Assembly (NCBI GenBank): GCA_036635475.1
Contig: JAVWQH010000025.1
Location: 1 to 28,645, forward strand
Reading direction: 5' to 3'
DNA: 28,645 bases
Source of the DNA: JAHHUA01 sp036635475
GTDB lineage: Bacteria > Bacillota > Clostridia > Oscillospirales > Ruminococcaceae
Below the pieces are notes generated by a model. That model had not been told where the DNA came from, ran no database searches, and was given only the letters and a program-made list of their open reading frames with translations. Both the position numbers and the translations under genes were made by a program. Positions 9,123 through 17,197 of the stretch are shown here, piece after piece. The first letter of the stretch is position 1. Each line of letters starts with the position of its first letter.

Positions 9123-9938
9123 ATGTCAAAACTATATGTTGTTGGAACGCCAATAGGCAATTTAAGCGATTTTTCCCCACGTGCTATTGAAACGCTCTCA
9201 ACAGTGGATTTTATTGCCGCTGAGGACACAAGGGTGACTGTTAAATTGCTCAATCACTTTGGAATAAAAAAACCTATGATTAGCTACCACGAACACAATA
9301 TACGTGAAAAAGGCGAATATATCATCTCTCGAATTTCCGCAGGAGAAAACTGCGCAATCGTAACAGATGCAGGTATGCCTTGTATTTCTGACCCTGGGGA
9401 AGATATTGTGCGACTTTGTCACGAAAGAGGTATTGCTCTTGAAGTTATTCCCGGCCCAAGTGCACTTATTTCTGCACTTGCAATTTCGGGATTAATCACA
9501 TCAAAATTTTCATTTGAGGGCTTTTTAACAGTTAAAAAATCTGGCCGCTACGAACAGCTCAATAAAATTAAAAATGATGAACGAACAATTATTTTTTATG
9601 AAGCACCACATAAACTCCAAACCACATTAGCTGATATATATGCTGTTTTTGGCAACCGCAAAATAGCAATTGCAAGAGAACTCACAAAAATTCACGAGGA
9701 AGTTTTCAAAACGGATATGGTTGGGGCAATCAAACATTTTGAAGAAATTGCACCAAGAGGCGAATTTGTTCTTGTTGTTGAGGGTGCAGAACCCCAAAAA
9801 GAAGAGGAAATAACATTTGAAGATGCCGTTTTGATGGCAAAAGAAATTGCAGAAGAAATAGGTGATTCTGCGGCGGCAAAAGAAATTTCCAAACAAACAG
9901 GATTTAAAAAAGGCGATTTATATAAAGCCTTGCAATAA
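9123..9938 (+). CDS. rsmI: 16S rRNA (cytidine-1402-2'-O)-methyltransferase RsmI
   Basis: RsmI 2'-O-methylates C1402 in the decoding centre of 16S rRNA using SAM. The 271-residue protein starts with the family signature LYVVGTPIGNL, followed by FIAAEDTR, SYHEHN, the glycine-rich loop VTDAGMPCISDPG, and VIPGPSALISALAISG. It belongs to the tetrapyrrole (corrin/porphyrin) methylase fold. The C-terminal helical region (about 225-271) matches the RsmI-specific tail. The ribosome site is GGAGGT (9107-9112), 10 nt from the ATG. It is probably co-transcribed with the upstream methyltransferase, making a small RNA-modification operon that ends at the terminator at 9961. Confidence 0.96.
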   Translation: MSKLYVVGTPIGNLSDFSPRAIETLSTVDFIAAEDTRVTVKLLNHFGIKKPMISYHEHNIREKGEYIISRISAGENCAIVTDAGMPCISDPGEDIVRLCHERGIALEVIPGPSALISALAISGLITSKFSFEGFLTVKKSGRYEQLNKIKNDERTIIFYEAPHKLQTTLADIYAVFGNRKIAIARELTKIHEEVFKTDMVGAIKHFEEIAPRGEFVLVVEGAEPQKEEEITFEDAVLMAKEIAEEIGDSAAAKEISKQTGFKKGDLYKALQ

Positions 9939-9960
9939 TATGAAATTATTTAATAATAAC

Positions 9961-9994
9961 AAAAAGAGATGTTGATTTTTCAGCATCTCTTTTT
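9961..9994. terminator. Bidirectional terminator between rsmI and the DHHW gene
   Basis: The arms 9961-9974 and 9981-9994 form a 14-bp stem with one G-T pair and a 6-nt loop. A run of T follows on the plus strand and a matching A run precedes it, so it can end both rsmI (+) and the long minus-strand operon, whose last stop codon is at 10003. Confidence 0.85.
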
Positions 9995-10002
9995 TTGTAA
10001 AC

Positions 10003-11100
10003 TTATTTTCCCATCACTTTTTTTATGCAGTCAGAGTGCATATATGTGTCTGCTGACATAGCAAATAACACATGGTCATAGCTTTTTATATCTATATCTC
10101 TAAGCATTTCTTTGGAGATATTTTGAATATCAATAAATGTCACTAAACCATAATTAACCGATAAAAACGGAATATAACTTAAAGCTGTTTTGTCACCATA
10201 AATTAATATTCTGGTTTCGTTAGGCGATGCAACAGAAATGTCGATTTTATCAGCCATTCCACCCATAAATATATTAATAGGACTGGTTGTTGCCGCCGCT
10301 TCGTGAGGGTAAAGACTGTAATAGGTTCTTTGCTCTTCGTTTTTGGTTGATGTAACCTTGTACTCACGTCTGAATTTCCAAAAACGATAAACTGTCAACA
10401 TATCAGGTGTGATTTTTTTGTACGGCGATTTTTCATATACATCACCATAATAATTGTAATTAAGATATTCAATCTCAAATCTATCCATAGCCGCTGGATT
10501 TATATTCAGTCTTTTCGCTAATGTTTCGTATATATAGTACCCGCCCAGACTTGTCAAATTCGACTCGGTTTTATAGTAAATATATTTATCACTATTTGCA
10601 AAAAGAACAGGATAGACATTAACTGATGAAACTTTTCCATCGAAATTTTTGTAAATACTTTCAATAAATGTCTTTTGATTATACAACTGTGTCTGGGCTA
10701 ATTTGTCGATTTTTTGCTGCTCGATGGCACAAGCTGTGGGGATAATCATTCCATAAGTTGGCACACGATAAATGTTTGCAAATTCTATTATATTGTTTGT
10801 GTTATTCTCCACAATTTTTTCGTCAGGCCCATCAATAACTTCAAGAAGATAATCGTCAGAAATATATATTTTATTTTGCTCTTTTTCTCCCCAATAATAT
10901 TTTAGTGAAACTGCAAGCTGTCTGAAATTTTCGCTGAATGGAAAGTTCTTTTTAAGGACATATTCCGTTTTCTCATAAAAGCTTTTATCAGTTGATGTTT
11001 CGCCTTTGAAGTCCACATTTTTGCCTATAAATAAAGCATAAATCGGCACAAAAAGAACTATCGCCATAATAATTATCGCAGAAATTTTCTTAACATTCAT
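10003..11100 (-). CDS. DHHW/AlgJ-like cell-surface protein with catalytic residues lost
   Basis: This 365-residue protein has an N-terminal signal anchor (about 7-25) and the architecture of DHHW-family proteins, SGNH-fold partners of MBOAT O-acetyltransferases related to AlgJ/AlgX. Family landmarks are recognisable: FYEKTEYVLKKNFPFSENFR, YISDDYLL, the segment YYKTxxxxTSLGGYYIY and RILIYGDxTALSYIPFL. The residues that should be catalytic are replaced. The DHHW motif (179-182) reads ESNL, and the GDS nucleophile serine is Lys 304. I checked both codon runs on the minus strand. The only His residues are 266, 343 and 355, none at the motif. The ATG at 11100 has an AGGAGG site. It follows the MBOAT gene by 21 nt and is last in the operon. 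An extracytoplasmic structural or binding role is inferred; the function is unknown. Confidence 0.75.
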   Translation of the reverse strand: MNVKKISAIIIMAIVLFVPIYALFIGKNVDFKGETSTDKSFYEKTEYVLKKNFPFSENFRQLAVSLKYYWGEKEQNKIYISDDYLLEVIDGPDEKIVENNTNNIIEFANIYRVPTYGMIIPTACAIEQQKIDKLAQTQLYNQKTFIESIYKNFDGKVSSVNVYPVLFANSDKYIYYKTESNLTSLGGYYIYETLAKRLNINPAAMDRFEIEYLNYNYYGDVYEKSPYKKITPDMLTVYRFWKFRREYKVTSTKNEEQRTYYSLYPHEAAATTSPINIFMGGMADKIDISVASPNETRILIYGDKTALSYIPFLSVNYGLVTFIDIQNISKEMLRDIDIKSYDHVLFAMSADTYMHSDCIKKVMGK

Positions 11101-11121
11101 CTGATTACCCTCCTTTCAAAC

Positions 11122-12453
11122 TCACTGAATTAAAATTGTGCTCACACAAACCAACAAACTTATATTATATGCAACCCCTAATGTATCCCATATTGATGGG
11201 AATTTTTGCGACATATATTTTGATAAATTGTTACCAAAACTGGTGCACATTACAAAAGCTAATACAAACAATACCGAATTTGAATAGAGATAATAAGCAG
11301 TTGTAATATCAGTCAGTGGGGTATTGTTAAATCCAAACATTGTTTTGAGATAAAATATTGTTTCAGCAAGATTATTTCCCAAAAGAATTGAAAATGACAT
11401 CATCGTAATGCAAAAAGTCAGACCTCTTTGAATGAAAATCGGCATTTGTCGCCAATATTTTCCGTATACAAACTGTTCCAATATAATGAAAACTGCAAGA
11501 TAAATTCCCCATACAAGGCAATTCATTTTTATTCCATACCATATACTTATGAGCATTGAAACAAGCAGTATATTAAAGCTTGCCGAAAGTGTTCCATTGC
11601 TTTTTTCGCCCAATCCAACATATACATATTTTCTCACAAATTCATTGACTGTTATATTAAATCTTGCAAAAAATTCATCAAGCGACCTTGCTTGAAATGG
11701 ATAATAAAATCCAAAAGGCAATTTGAGCGAGAATATTAATGCAAGTCCTCTTGCAACATCAAAGTAACCTGACAACGTAAAATACAAGGAAAAGGCAAAA
11801 CTTATCATCAATATCCAAGCTGTTAAAACTGAATATTCATATTGGGGAATCGAAAGCAAAGACAAGTACAATTTTATCATTGTATCAGCAATTATAATCT
11901 TTTTTGCCAAGCCGAAAATAAACATTACAATGCCACGACTAATTTCGGTCAATGATGGTTTTATATGAATTAATTGCCCTTTCATATCCCCATACGGCAC
12001 TAATGGTCCAACATAAAGTCGAGGGAAAAACATTGCATAAGAAATATATCTCATTACATTATATTCAGGAATTATCTCTTTTTTATACACATCAATAATG
12101 TACCCCAGCCCTGTCAAAGAAACCAGCATTATTCCAAAAGGAGAATTTTGCCCCTCAATTTGGCTCATAACTCCATAATACAAATAAATTCCAAGATTTT
12201 TGACAACTGCTAACGCAAAAATAGACTTTCGTATAAAACTTTTAGGCATATGAAACTGTATTTGCGTTGCAATAAAATAATCAAATAAAACTGACATTAA
12301 TATTATCAAAAGATAACTTGGGGAAACAAGATAATAAAAATAGATTGATATTGCCGTCAATGTTATGGGTTTAAACCTGTTTGGCGTCAAATAAAATAGA
12401 ATTACAGCTATTGGCAAAAACACAAATATAAAGCTTAAACTGAACATATTCAT
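11122..12453 (-). CDS. MBOAT (AlgI/DltB-like) membrane protein with catalytic histidine lost
   Basis: This 443-residue polytopic membrane protein has the order of features seen in AlgI-type MBOATs: SLSFIFVFLPIAVILFY at the N-terminus, GLGYIIDVYKKEI, FFPRLYVGPL, GLAKKIIIAD, SGYFDVARGLALIFSLKLP and YPFQARSLDEFF. In active relatives the next segment is RWHISL and later WHG carries the catalytic His. Here these read RFNITV (N266) and WYG (Y306). The whole protein has only two His (68 and 163), none in the C-terminal half. The reading frame is intact and the gene has a GGAGG ribosome site 9 nt from the ATG. It begins 23 nt after the Toprim gene and precedes the DHHW gene. Membrane transfer of acyl groups is the family role, but O-acyltransferase activity is doubtful here. 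Confidence 0.8.
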   Translation of the reverse strand: MNMFSLSFIFVFLPIAVILFYLTPNRFKPITLTAISIYFYYLVSPSYLLIILMSVLFDYFIATQIQFHMPKSFIRKSIFALAVVKNLGIYLYYGVMSQIEGQNSPFGIMLVSLTGLGYIIDVYKKEIIPEYNVMRYISYAMFFPRLYVGPLVPYGDMKGQLIHIKPSLTEISRGIVMFIFGLAKKIIIADTMIKLYLSLLSIPQYEYSVLTAWILMISFAFSLYFTLSGYFDVARGLALIFSLKLPFGFYYPFQARSLDEFFARFNITVNEFVRKYVYVGLGEKSNGTLSASFNILLVSMLISIWYGIKMNCLVWGIYLAVFIILEQFVYGKYWRQMPIFIQRGLTFCITMMSFSILLGNNLAETIFYLKTMFGFNNTPLTDITTAYYLYSNSVLFVLAFVMCTSFGNNLSKYMSQKFPSIWDTLGVAYNISLLVCVSTILIQ

Positions 12454-12476
12454 TGTTTCTCGCCTCCGTCCTTTAA

Positions 12477-13070
12477 CTACTTAATTTTTTCAACAACTTT
12501 TTTGTATTCATCTTTTGTAATCATAGAATTTAATGTTTTTATAATTGCGTTTGTTGTCATTCTTTCAGGCAAATTAAATTCTTTTAAAAGTTTTGCTCTG
12601 AGTTCGCTGCTGTTATCTCCCCCCGATAAACCGTCCTCAATAAAGTCCAGTTTTGTAATGGGGTTTTCATTAGTATGGCTATTTTCCGAGAAAACTCCCG
12701 CATTGTTGAAAGCCTGCAAAATAATTTCCTTGCTAACTCCCTCGACACCCAGTTTGCCCTCAGCAGATGGTTTTTCCTTGCGTTTTTCCTTGCCGAATAT
12801 ATCAGGAATATACACATTTATAATATTGCTTTTATCCATACTTCCGCATATATAATTGCGTATTTTAAATCCGGCAACGTCAGAATCTGTTATGATAATA
12901 AGCCCATTTATATTAGCAAGGCTTCTCAAAAGTTTCAGTTTTTCTTTATCTTTATATATGCGAAAGCCACCGGTTTCGATTATATTTGCATCTATAATTG
13001 AACTGAGTTTTGCCTTATCATATCTTCCCTCAACAACAATCGTTTGCTTTATTATAATTTTATCGCTCAT
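12477..13070 (-). CDS. Toprim-domain protein, RNase M5-like (DUF4093 type)
   Basis: This protein of about 197 residues has an N-terminal Toprim domain with an intact active site: VVEGRYDK (catalytic Glu) and IITDSDVAGFKIRN (the DxD pair). A C-terminal region with a Gly/Ser-rich linker resembles the DUF4093 extension of RNase M5-like proteins, which cut 5S rRNA precursors in B. subtilis (RnmV). The ATG at 13070 is chosen because AAAGGA lies 8 nt upstream and the codon sits 1 nt beyond the holA stop. An in-frame ATG further up (13115) would overlap holA and has no good ribosome site. RnmV usually sits beside ksgA, whereas here it follows holA. A nuclease role in 5S rRNA maturation is plausible but not certain. 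Confidence 0.75.
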   Translation of the reverse strand: MSDKIIIKQTIVVEGRYDKAKLSSIIDANIIETGGFRIYKDKEKLKLLRSLANINGLIIITDSDVAGFKIRNYICGSMDKSNIINVYIPDIFGKEKRKEKPSAEGKLGVEGVSKEIILQAFNNAGVFSENSHTNENPITKLDFIEDGLSGGDNSSELRAKLLKEFNLPERMTTNAIIKTLNSMITKDEYKKVVEKIK

Positions 13071-13071
13071 A

Positions 13072-14106
13072 TTATTTATCCTTTGATACGAATATTTGTG
13101 TAATCGCCCTCTCAATTATAAATCTATCTTCCAACCTTGAACTTTTTAAGTCCAAGTCAGCATCAGCTAATATTTCAATTATTTTCGAGAGATATTTATT
13201 TGAATATCTTGTGCAATCTCGAAATGCGTTCTTTATTCTGAAATCATTGGGTTTATACCCGAAAACACCAGAACATTCTGACATTGGCACTGCATTTTCT
13301 TTTGCAATTTTAGCTTTATATAAATCAGAAAAATAATATGAAAGTGCTGATAAAATAACAACAGGAGGTTCACGCAAATAAAATAGTTTATCCAAAATTG
13401 CAATAGCTTTGTCAAGGTTTCCTGCACTTATCATTTTTGATAAATCATATATTTGTGCCTCAACTGTTGCAACAACAACCTTTTCGATAACTTCCTGAGT
13501 TATCTTTCCGCCATCAACATATGCTGTTAGCTTTGCAATTTCTGTTGTGATTTTTTGCATATTTGAACTGCATTTTTCAATTAAAATAACAGCTTCATTT
13601 TTTTCTATTTCTGCATTGCCTTTTTTAGCAGTTGCAATAATAAATTTAGTTAAATCCCCCTCATTTCGCCCATCAAGGGAGATAACTGCACCATTTTTAT
13701 CACATAAATTTATCAATTCTTTATGTGTTTTGTTTTTTTGCGGAGTAATATCAAAATTTCTGATTGGAATTATAAGGCAAGTATATGGCGGAATATCAGA
13801 TAGTATTTGTGCAAAAGCCGTCGTTGAAACAATCCTTGACATATCGGGGTTATCAAGAACAACAACTCTTTTTTCGCTAAGCAATGGCATAGACTCAACG
13901 GTGTCGGAAATCTCCTGTAGGTTTGTTTCTTTACCATCAATAATGCTCAAATTAAAGCTTTCATTTCCATCGCCAATCATAATGCTTTTAATCTTATCCA
14001 CATACATATCAATCAGATAATTTTCGCTGCCATACAAAAGATATAAATTCTGCATTTGCAAATTTTTAATATCCTTTGAAAAATCCGCCTCATTCCTATA
14101 AATCAT
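13072..14106 (-). CDS. holA: DNA polymerase III delta subunit
   Basis: The delta subunit opens the beta sliding clamp within the clamp-loader complex. The 344 residues match the HolA family: NLYLLYGSENYLID near the N-terminus, then SIIDGKE, SMPLLSEKRVVVLDNPDM, and a C-terminal helical collar domain with EAQIYDLSKMISAGNLDKAIAILDKL and a terminal RLEDRFIIERAI segment. As usual for delta, it lacks a functional Walker A motif. Its ATG overlaps the comEC stop by 4 nt (14103-14106, ATGA), so translation is probably coupled. The comEC-holA pair is conserved in many Bacillota. The usual next gene, rpsT, is absent and a Toprim protein takes its place. Confidence 0.92.
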   Translation of the reverse strand: MIYRNEADFSKDIKNLQMQNLYLLYGSENYLIDMYVDKIKSIMIGDGNESFNLSIIDGKETNLQEISDTVESMPLLSEKRVVVLDNPDMSRIVSTTAFAQILSDIPPYTCLIIPIRNFDITPQKNKTHKELINLCDKNGAVISLDGRNEGDLTKFIIATAKKGNAEIEKNEAVILIEKCSSNMQKITTEIAKLTAYVDGGKITQEVIEKVVVATVEAQIYDLSKMISAGNLDKAIAILDKLFYLREPPVVILSALSYYFSDLYKAKIAKENAVPMSECSGVFGYKPNDFRIKNAFRDCTRYSNKYLSKIIEILADADLDLKSSRLEDRFIIERAITQIFVSKDK

Positions 14107-16169
14107 ATCTTACTCCTGAAAAAATTAATAGTACTCCAATGTTTTTTATTGATTATAGTGAAGTTCTTTTTGCCTTTATTAAAGACTTCAATCTTGTTTT
14201 CATCATTAATTATAATATCATAATCATCAACAGTTTCCATTATAACACAATCTTCACATTTTTTTAATAGCAAAGTATCATTTATTGAAATTTTCGCACA
14301 ACCACAAGGTAAATACTCTGTTTTGATGTTATCCCCATAGTTCATATTAAAAGGGGATAACTTTTGATGCTCTTTAAAATTCATTGTGTTAAGATAGTTT
14401 TGTACATAAGCTGATTCAGGGGCAACAATAATATTGATGCTATGATGTTCACCAATTTGAAATAGTGCCGAGCTTTTGAATTTATCCTCCTTATCCATAA
14501 TCAAAAGTTGGATATTATCAATATTATAAAGAGGATTGTCCAGATAATACGAAAAATAAACAGGTTCATTCAGCTCCATAATAATTGCTTGATTTTGATA
14601 TTTTATTGCAGTAATCTCATCTGAAACAATAAGTTCAACGCAATTGTGATTTAAAATTAAGGTTGTGAGATGTCCCAACAACAACATAAATACACAAGAT
14701 AATGTTGCACTTTTCCACAGCAATTTACTTTTATTTTTCATAAAAGCAAGTGCAAAAATAACTGCAACCCCAACTATTAATATGTATTTCCAAGTTCTAT
14801 CCAATGTTATTATTGCAAAAGGCATTTTCGAGAATATTTTCGTGATAAATATAATACTTGCAATTCCCATTTTACATATAAACCCAGAAGCTAATCCAAT
14901 CCATTCAAGGCATTTTATCTGTGGAATAATGCCCGCTATCAACCCAAAACCAATTGTAAATGGAACAATTCCGCTTAATGCAACATTTGTAAAGGGCGAA
15001 AGCAAGGACAAATATCCAAAGCAAAGAGCAGACGTAGGTATTACAAACAGCCACGCAGATAAGCTGTGAGTAAAGGCATAGAAAATATTTATATGTTTAA
15101 TGGGTTTCTTTGTTTTTAGCACTGACTCAATCTGCGGATTTAAAAAAGCAATTCCAATAACAGCCAGATATGACATTTGAAATCCAATATTGTTGATAAT
15201 ATAAGGATTGCCCCAAAGCGTTATTATTGCCGCAATTCCAAGTGAATTTAAAATATCGGCTCGTTCAAATATTGCAACTGCCAACAAAGTTATTGAAAGC
15301 ATTATTGTACTTCTCAAAACTGACGGTGAATATCCACAAACCGCACCAAAAAGCCATATAAATGGTATTGTCAGCAAAGATGACAACCTCTTGTTCATTC
15401 TCAATGCTGAAAAAACAAGCTTAATCAAATTTGCCACAATCGCCATATGCATACCCGAAACTGCAACCATATGCATAACTCCGCTTCTTGACAAATACCC
15501 AACAAGTTCCCTGTCGAGCTTGTCCCTATCGCCTGTTATCATTGCAGATGCCAGTACAAATTCATCGCCGATAACCCTTTTGCTCAAGTTATCAAGCACA
15601 TAAATTTTAATTTTCAGCACAATTTTTTCAATAGGGAAGATTTTTTCCTCTGTTTCAATCATTTTGCCTTCCAATATTCCTGTTAAAACAACTCCGCTGC
15701 AATAATTATTTTTCAAATCTCTGTAATCTCTTGGCACATCAATTTTTATTTTAGCCTTGAAAGTTTCGCCCAGCTTGCCCTCTTCAGCTTGATATGAGCG
15801 AATTATTATAGTCGGGTTTTTGCATATTCCTCCAACTGCGGGCATTTTGACTTTGCAACGCAGATATGTAGTATTGTATTTTTCATAAACATCTGTCACA
15901 ATACCCTCAATTTCAGTTCTTCTCCCCGAAAGTTTTAGAAATGGTTCAGCTATTTTAATATTAAAAATGCCTGTTGCAATAAAACTCAAAGCTACTGTAA
16001 ATATAACTACCATAATTATTTTAGCCGTTTTGCTCCTTTTTTTAATAAAACAAACCTCCATCGCAATTAATGCGACAGAGGCGATAAAAAGAATGTTTGT
16101 TCTTATATATGTTGCAGCTAATAAGGATAGCGAAAATACTATTCCTATTAAAAGCAACGGACGTTTCAT
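14103..16169 (-). CDS. comEC: ComEC/Rec2 DNA-uptake channel protein
   Basis: ComEC forms the membrane channel for single-stranded DNA in natural transformation. The 688 residues show N-terminal membrane segments, an OB-like DUF4131 region (about 80-180), and the competence channel domain (about 205-470) with the conserved VMHMVAVSGMHMAIV (SGMH 238-241), GYSPSVLRSTIM and NIGFQMSYLAVIGI. The last 190 residues sit where ComEC usually has a metallo-beta-lactamase-like nuclease domain. The THxxxDH metal motif is not present: the matching strand reads LLIMDKEDKF (555-564). The domain is therefore degenerate or a different fold, and nuclease activity is doubtful. The start at 16169 has AAAGGGACA. 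It lies 47 nt after recO and overlaps holA by 4 nt. No other competence genes are in the window. Confidence 0.9.
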   Translation of the reverse strand: MKRPLLLIGIVFSLSLLAATYIRTNILFIASVALIAMEVCFIKKRSKTAKIIMVVIFTVALSFIATGIFNIKIAEPFLKLSGRRTEIEGIVTDVYEKYNTTYLRCKVKMPAVGGICKNPTIIIRSYQAEEGKLGETFKAKIKIDVPRDYRDLKNNYCSGVVLTGILEGKMIETEEKIFPIEKIVLKIKIYVLDNLSKRVIGDEFVLASAMITGDRDKLDRELVGYLSRSGVMHMVAVSGMHMAIVANLIKLVFSALRMNKRLSSLLTIPFIWLFGAVCGYSPSVLRSTIMLSITLLAVAIFERADILNSLGIAAIITLWGNPYIINNIGFQMSYLAVIGIAFLNPQIESVLKTKKPIKHINIFYAFTHSLSAWLFVIPTSALCFGYLSLLSPFTNVALSGIVPFTIGFGLIAGIIPQIKCLEWIGLASGFICKMGIASIIFITKIFSKMPFAIITLDRTWKYILIVGVAVIFALAFMKNKSKLLWKSATLSCVFMLLLGHLTTLILNHNCVELIVSDEITAIKYQNQAIIMELNEPVYFSYYLDNPLYNIDNIQLLIMDKEDKFKSSALFQIGEHHSINIIVAPESAYVQNYLNTMNFKEHQKLSPFNMNYGDNIKTEYLPCGCAKISINDTLLLKKCEDCVIMETVDDYDIIINDENKIEVFNKGKKNFTIINKKHWSTINFFRSKI

Positions 16170-16216
16170 AATGTGTCCCTTTCAAAATTTATTAAAAAGA
16201 TGTATTGTAAAATGTT

Positions 16217-16966
16217 TTATAGTGCAATCATTGTTTTCAAAAAAGTCAAAGTTTGCGGCAAAAAGTCAATATGAGATAAAGTGTAGGACTCCGTCAGATT
16301 AGATAATATTATTATTGCATTTTGCGAAAGTGTAAAAGCGAAAAGCTTTTCAAAAGGACTGTAAATAATATGTCGCATCGCCGCCAAAATCCCCATTGAT
16401 ATTCTTACATACCCACTGGGTTTTTCTATATCAAAGCATTTATCACATATTATTTTGCCATTTTGAGGGGAAAAATACATATAATCGCTTTCAAAAACTC
16501 CGCATACATCGCAACCTACTAAAGCAGGCATAAACCCCGCCATAGTCAAAATTCTTAGTTCAAACAAAGCTTTAATCAAATGAATATCACGCTTGTCCCG
16601 AATAAGAAATTCAAGGCTGTTCAAAAGCAGTCTTAGATATTCTCCGGCTTCCTCTTCCTTTGGCGCAAGACAGGTTGAAATTTCGCATAAATATGAAGCA
16701 ACTGATAATTTGAGAATATCTTGACGCAATCCAAAAAAGTTTTCATTTACATCGCAGTAATCCACCCAAAAGTTTTCACCTTTTTTAGTCAAAATAAATC
16801 TCGAATAGCAAAACAGTTCTGTTGAAGATGCAAACTTGCTTTTGGGCCTTTTTGCACCCCTTGCATAAGCTGTTATCACTCCAAGTTCCTTTGAGAGCAA
16901 TACTAAAATTCTGTCGCCTTTAAATTCCTTTTCCTTTATCACAATCGCTTCCGTTGTAATCTCCAT
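16217..16966 (-). CDS. recO: DNA repair protein RecO
   Basis: RecO loads RecA onto SSB-coated single-stranded DNA together with RecR in the RecFOR pathway. The 249-residue protein begins with the OB-fold signature TEAIVIKEKEFKGDRILVLL, then GVITAYARGAKRPKSKF. A helical middle follows, then a zinc finger with Cys 152, 155, 174 and 177 (CDVC...CDKC). The length is typical. The ATG at 16966 lies 11 nt after GGGAGA and inside the 3' end of the small YqzL-like gene, overlapping it by 47 nt. The era-yqzL-recO order is conserved across Bacillota, which supports both assignments. Confidence 0.95.
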   Translation of the reverse strand: MEITTEAIVIKEKEFKGDRILVLLSKELGVITAYARGAKRPKSKFASSTELFCYSRFILTKKGENFWVDYCDVNENFFGLRQDILKLSVASYLCEISTCLAPKEEEAGEYLRLLLNSLEFLIRDKRDIHLIKALFELRILTMAGFMPALVGCDVCGVFESDYMYFSPQNGKIICDKCFDIEKPSGYVRISMGILAAMRHIIYSPFEKLFAFTLSQNAIIILSNLTESYTLSHIDFLPQTLTFLKTMIAL

Positions 16967-17102
16967 TGGATATTAAATCTCCCTTAATTATGCTGTTTTC
17001 AGCGGCTGTCAAAGACGTAAATTCAGAAACATAACTTAAATAATCATTTATTTTTCCGCTTTTTTCAAAAGTATTCCAAGCATTGTTCGTATCAATATCC
17101 AT
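16920..17102 (-). CDS. YqzL-like small protein
   Basis: This 60-residue protein has an N-terminal part, NAWNTFEKSGKINDYLSYVSEF, that fits the short YqzL-type proteins encoded between era and recO in Bacillota. Their function is unknown. The ATG at 17102 has a strong GGAGGG site 8 nt upstream, which supports a real gene. The C-terminal 16 residues run in another frame across the recO start and look unconstrained (Asp/Gly/Lys-rich), so the functional part is probably the first 40 or so residues. The overlap suggests coupled translation of recO. I see no convincing promoter in the 95-nt gap upstream. Confidence 0.7.
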   Translation of the reverse strand: MDIDTNNAWNTFEKSGKINDYLSYVSEFTSLTAAENSIIKGDLISNGDYNGSDCDKGKGI

Positions 17103-17197
17103 TCACTAAACCCTCCATTAAATAATGTCATACTAAGATTATCTCCATATGATTTATTTATATAAGAGGGAATTATTGATATGTTTGTTGGAAAATT

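Noticed and set aside
13071..13115. Upstream ATG that would extend the Toprim protein by 15 residues
   Set aside because: It lies inside holA, has no ribosome site, and the ATG at 13070 has a well-placed one.
13547..14020. 157-codon plus-strand open frame over holA
   Set aside because: Antisense to conserved holA; composition is a mirror of the real gene and no start signal is present.
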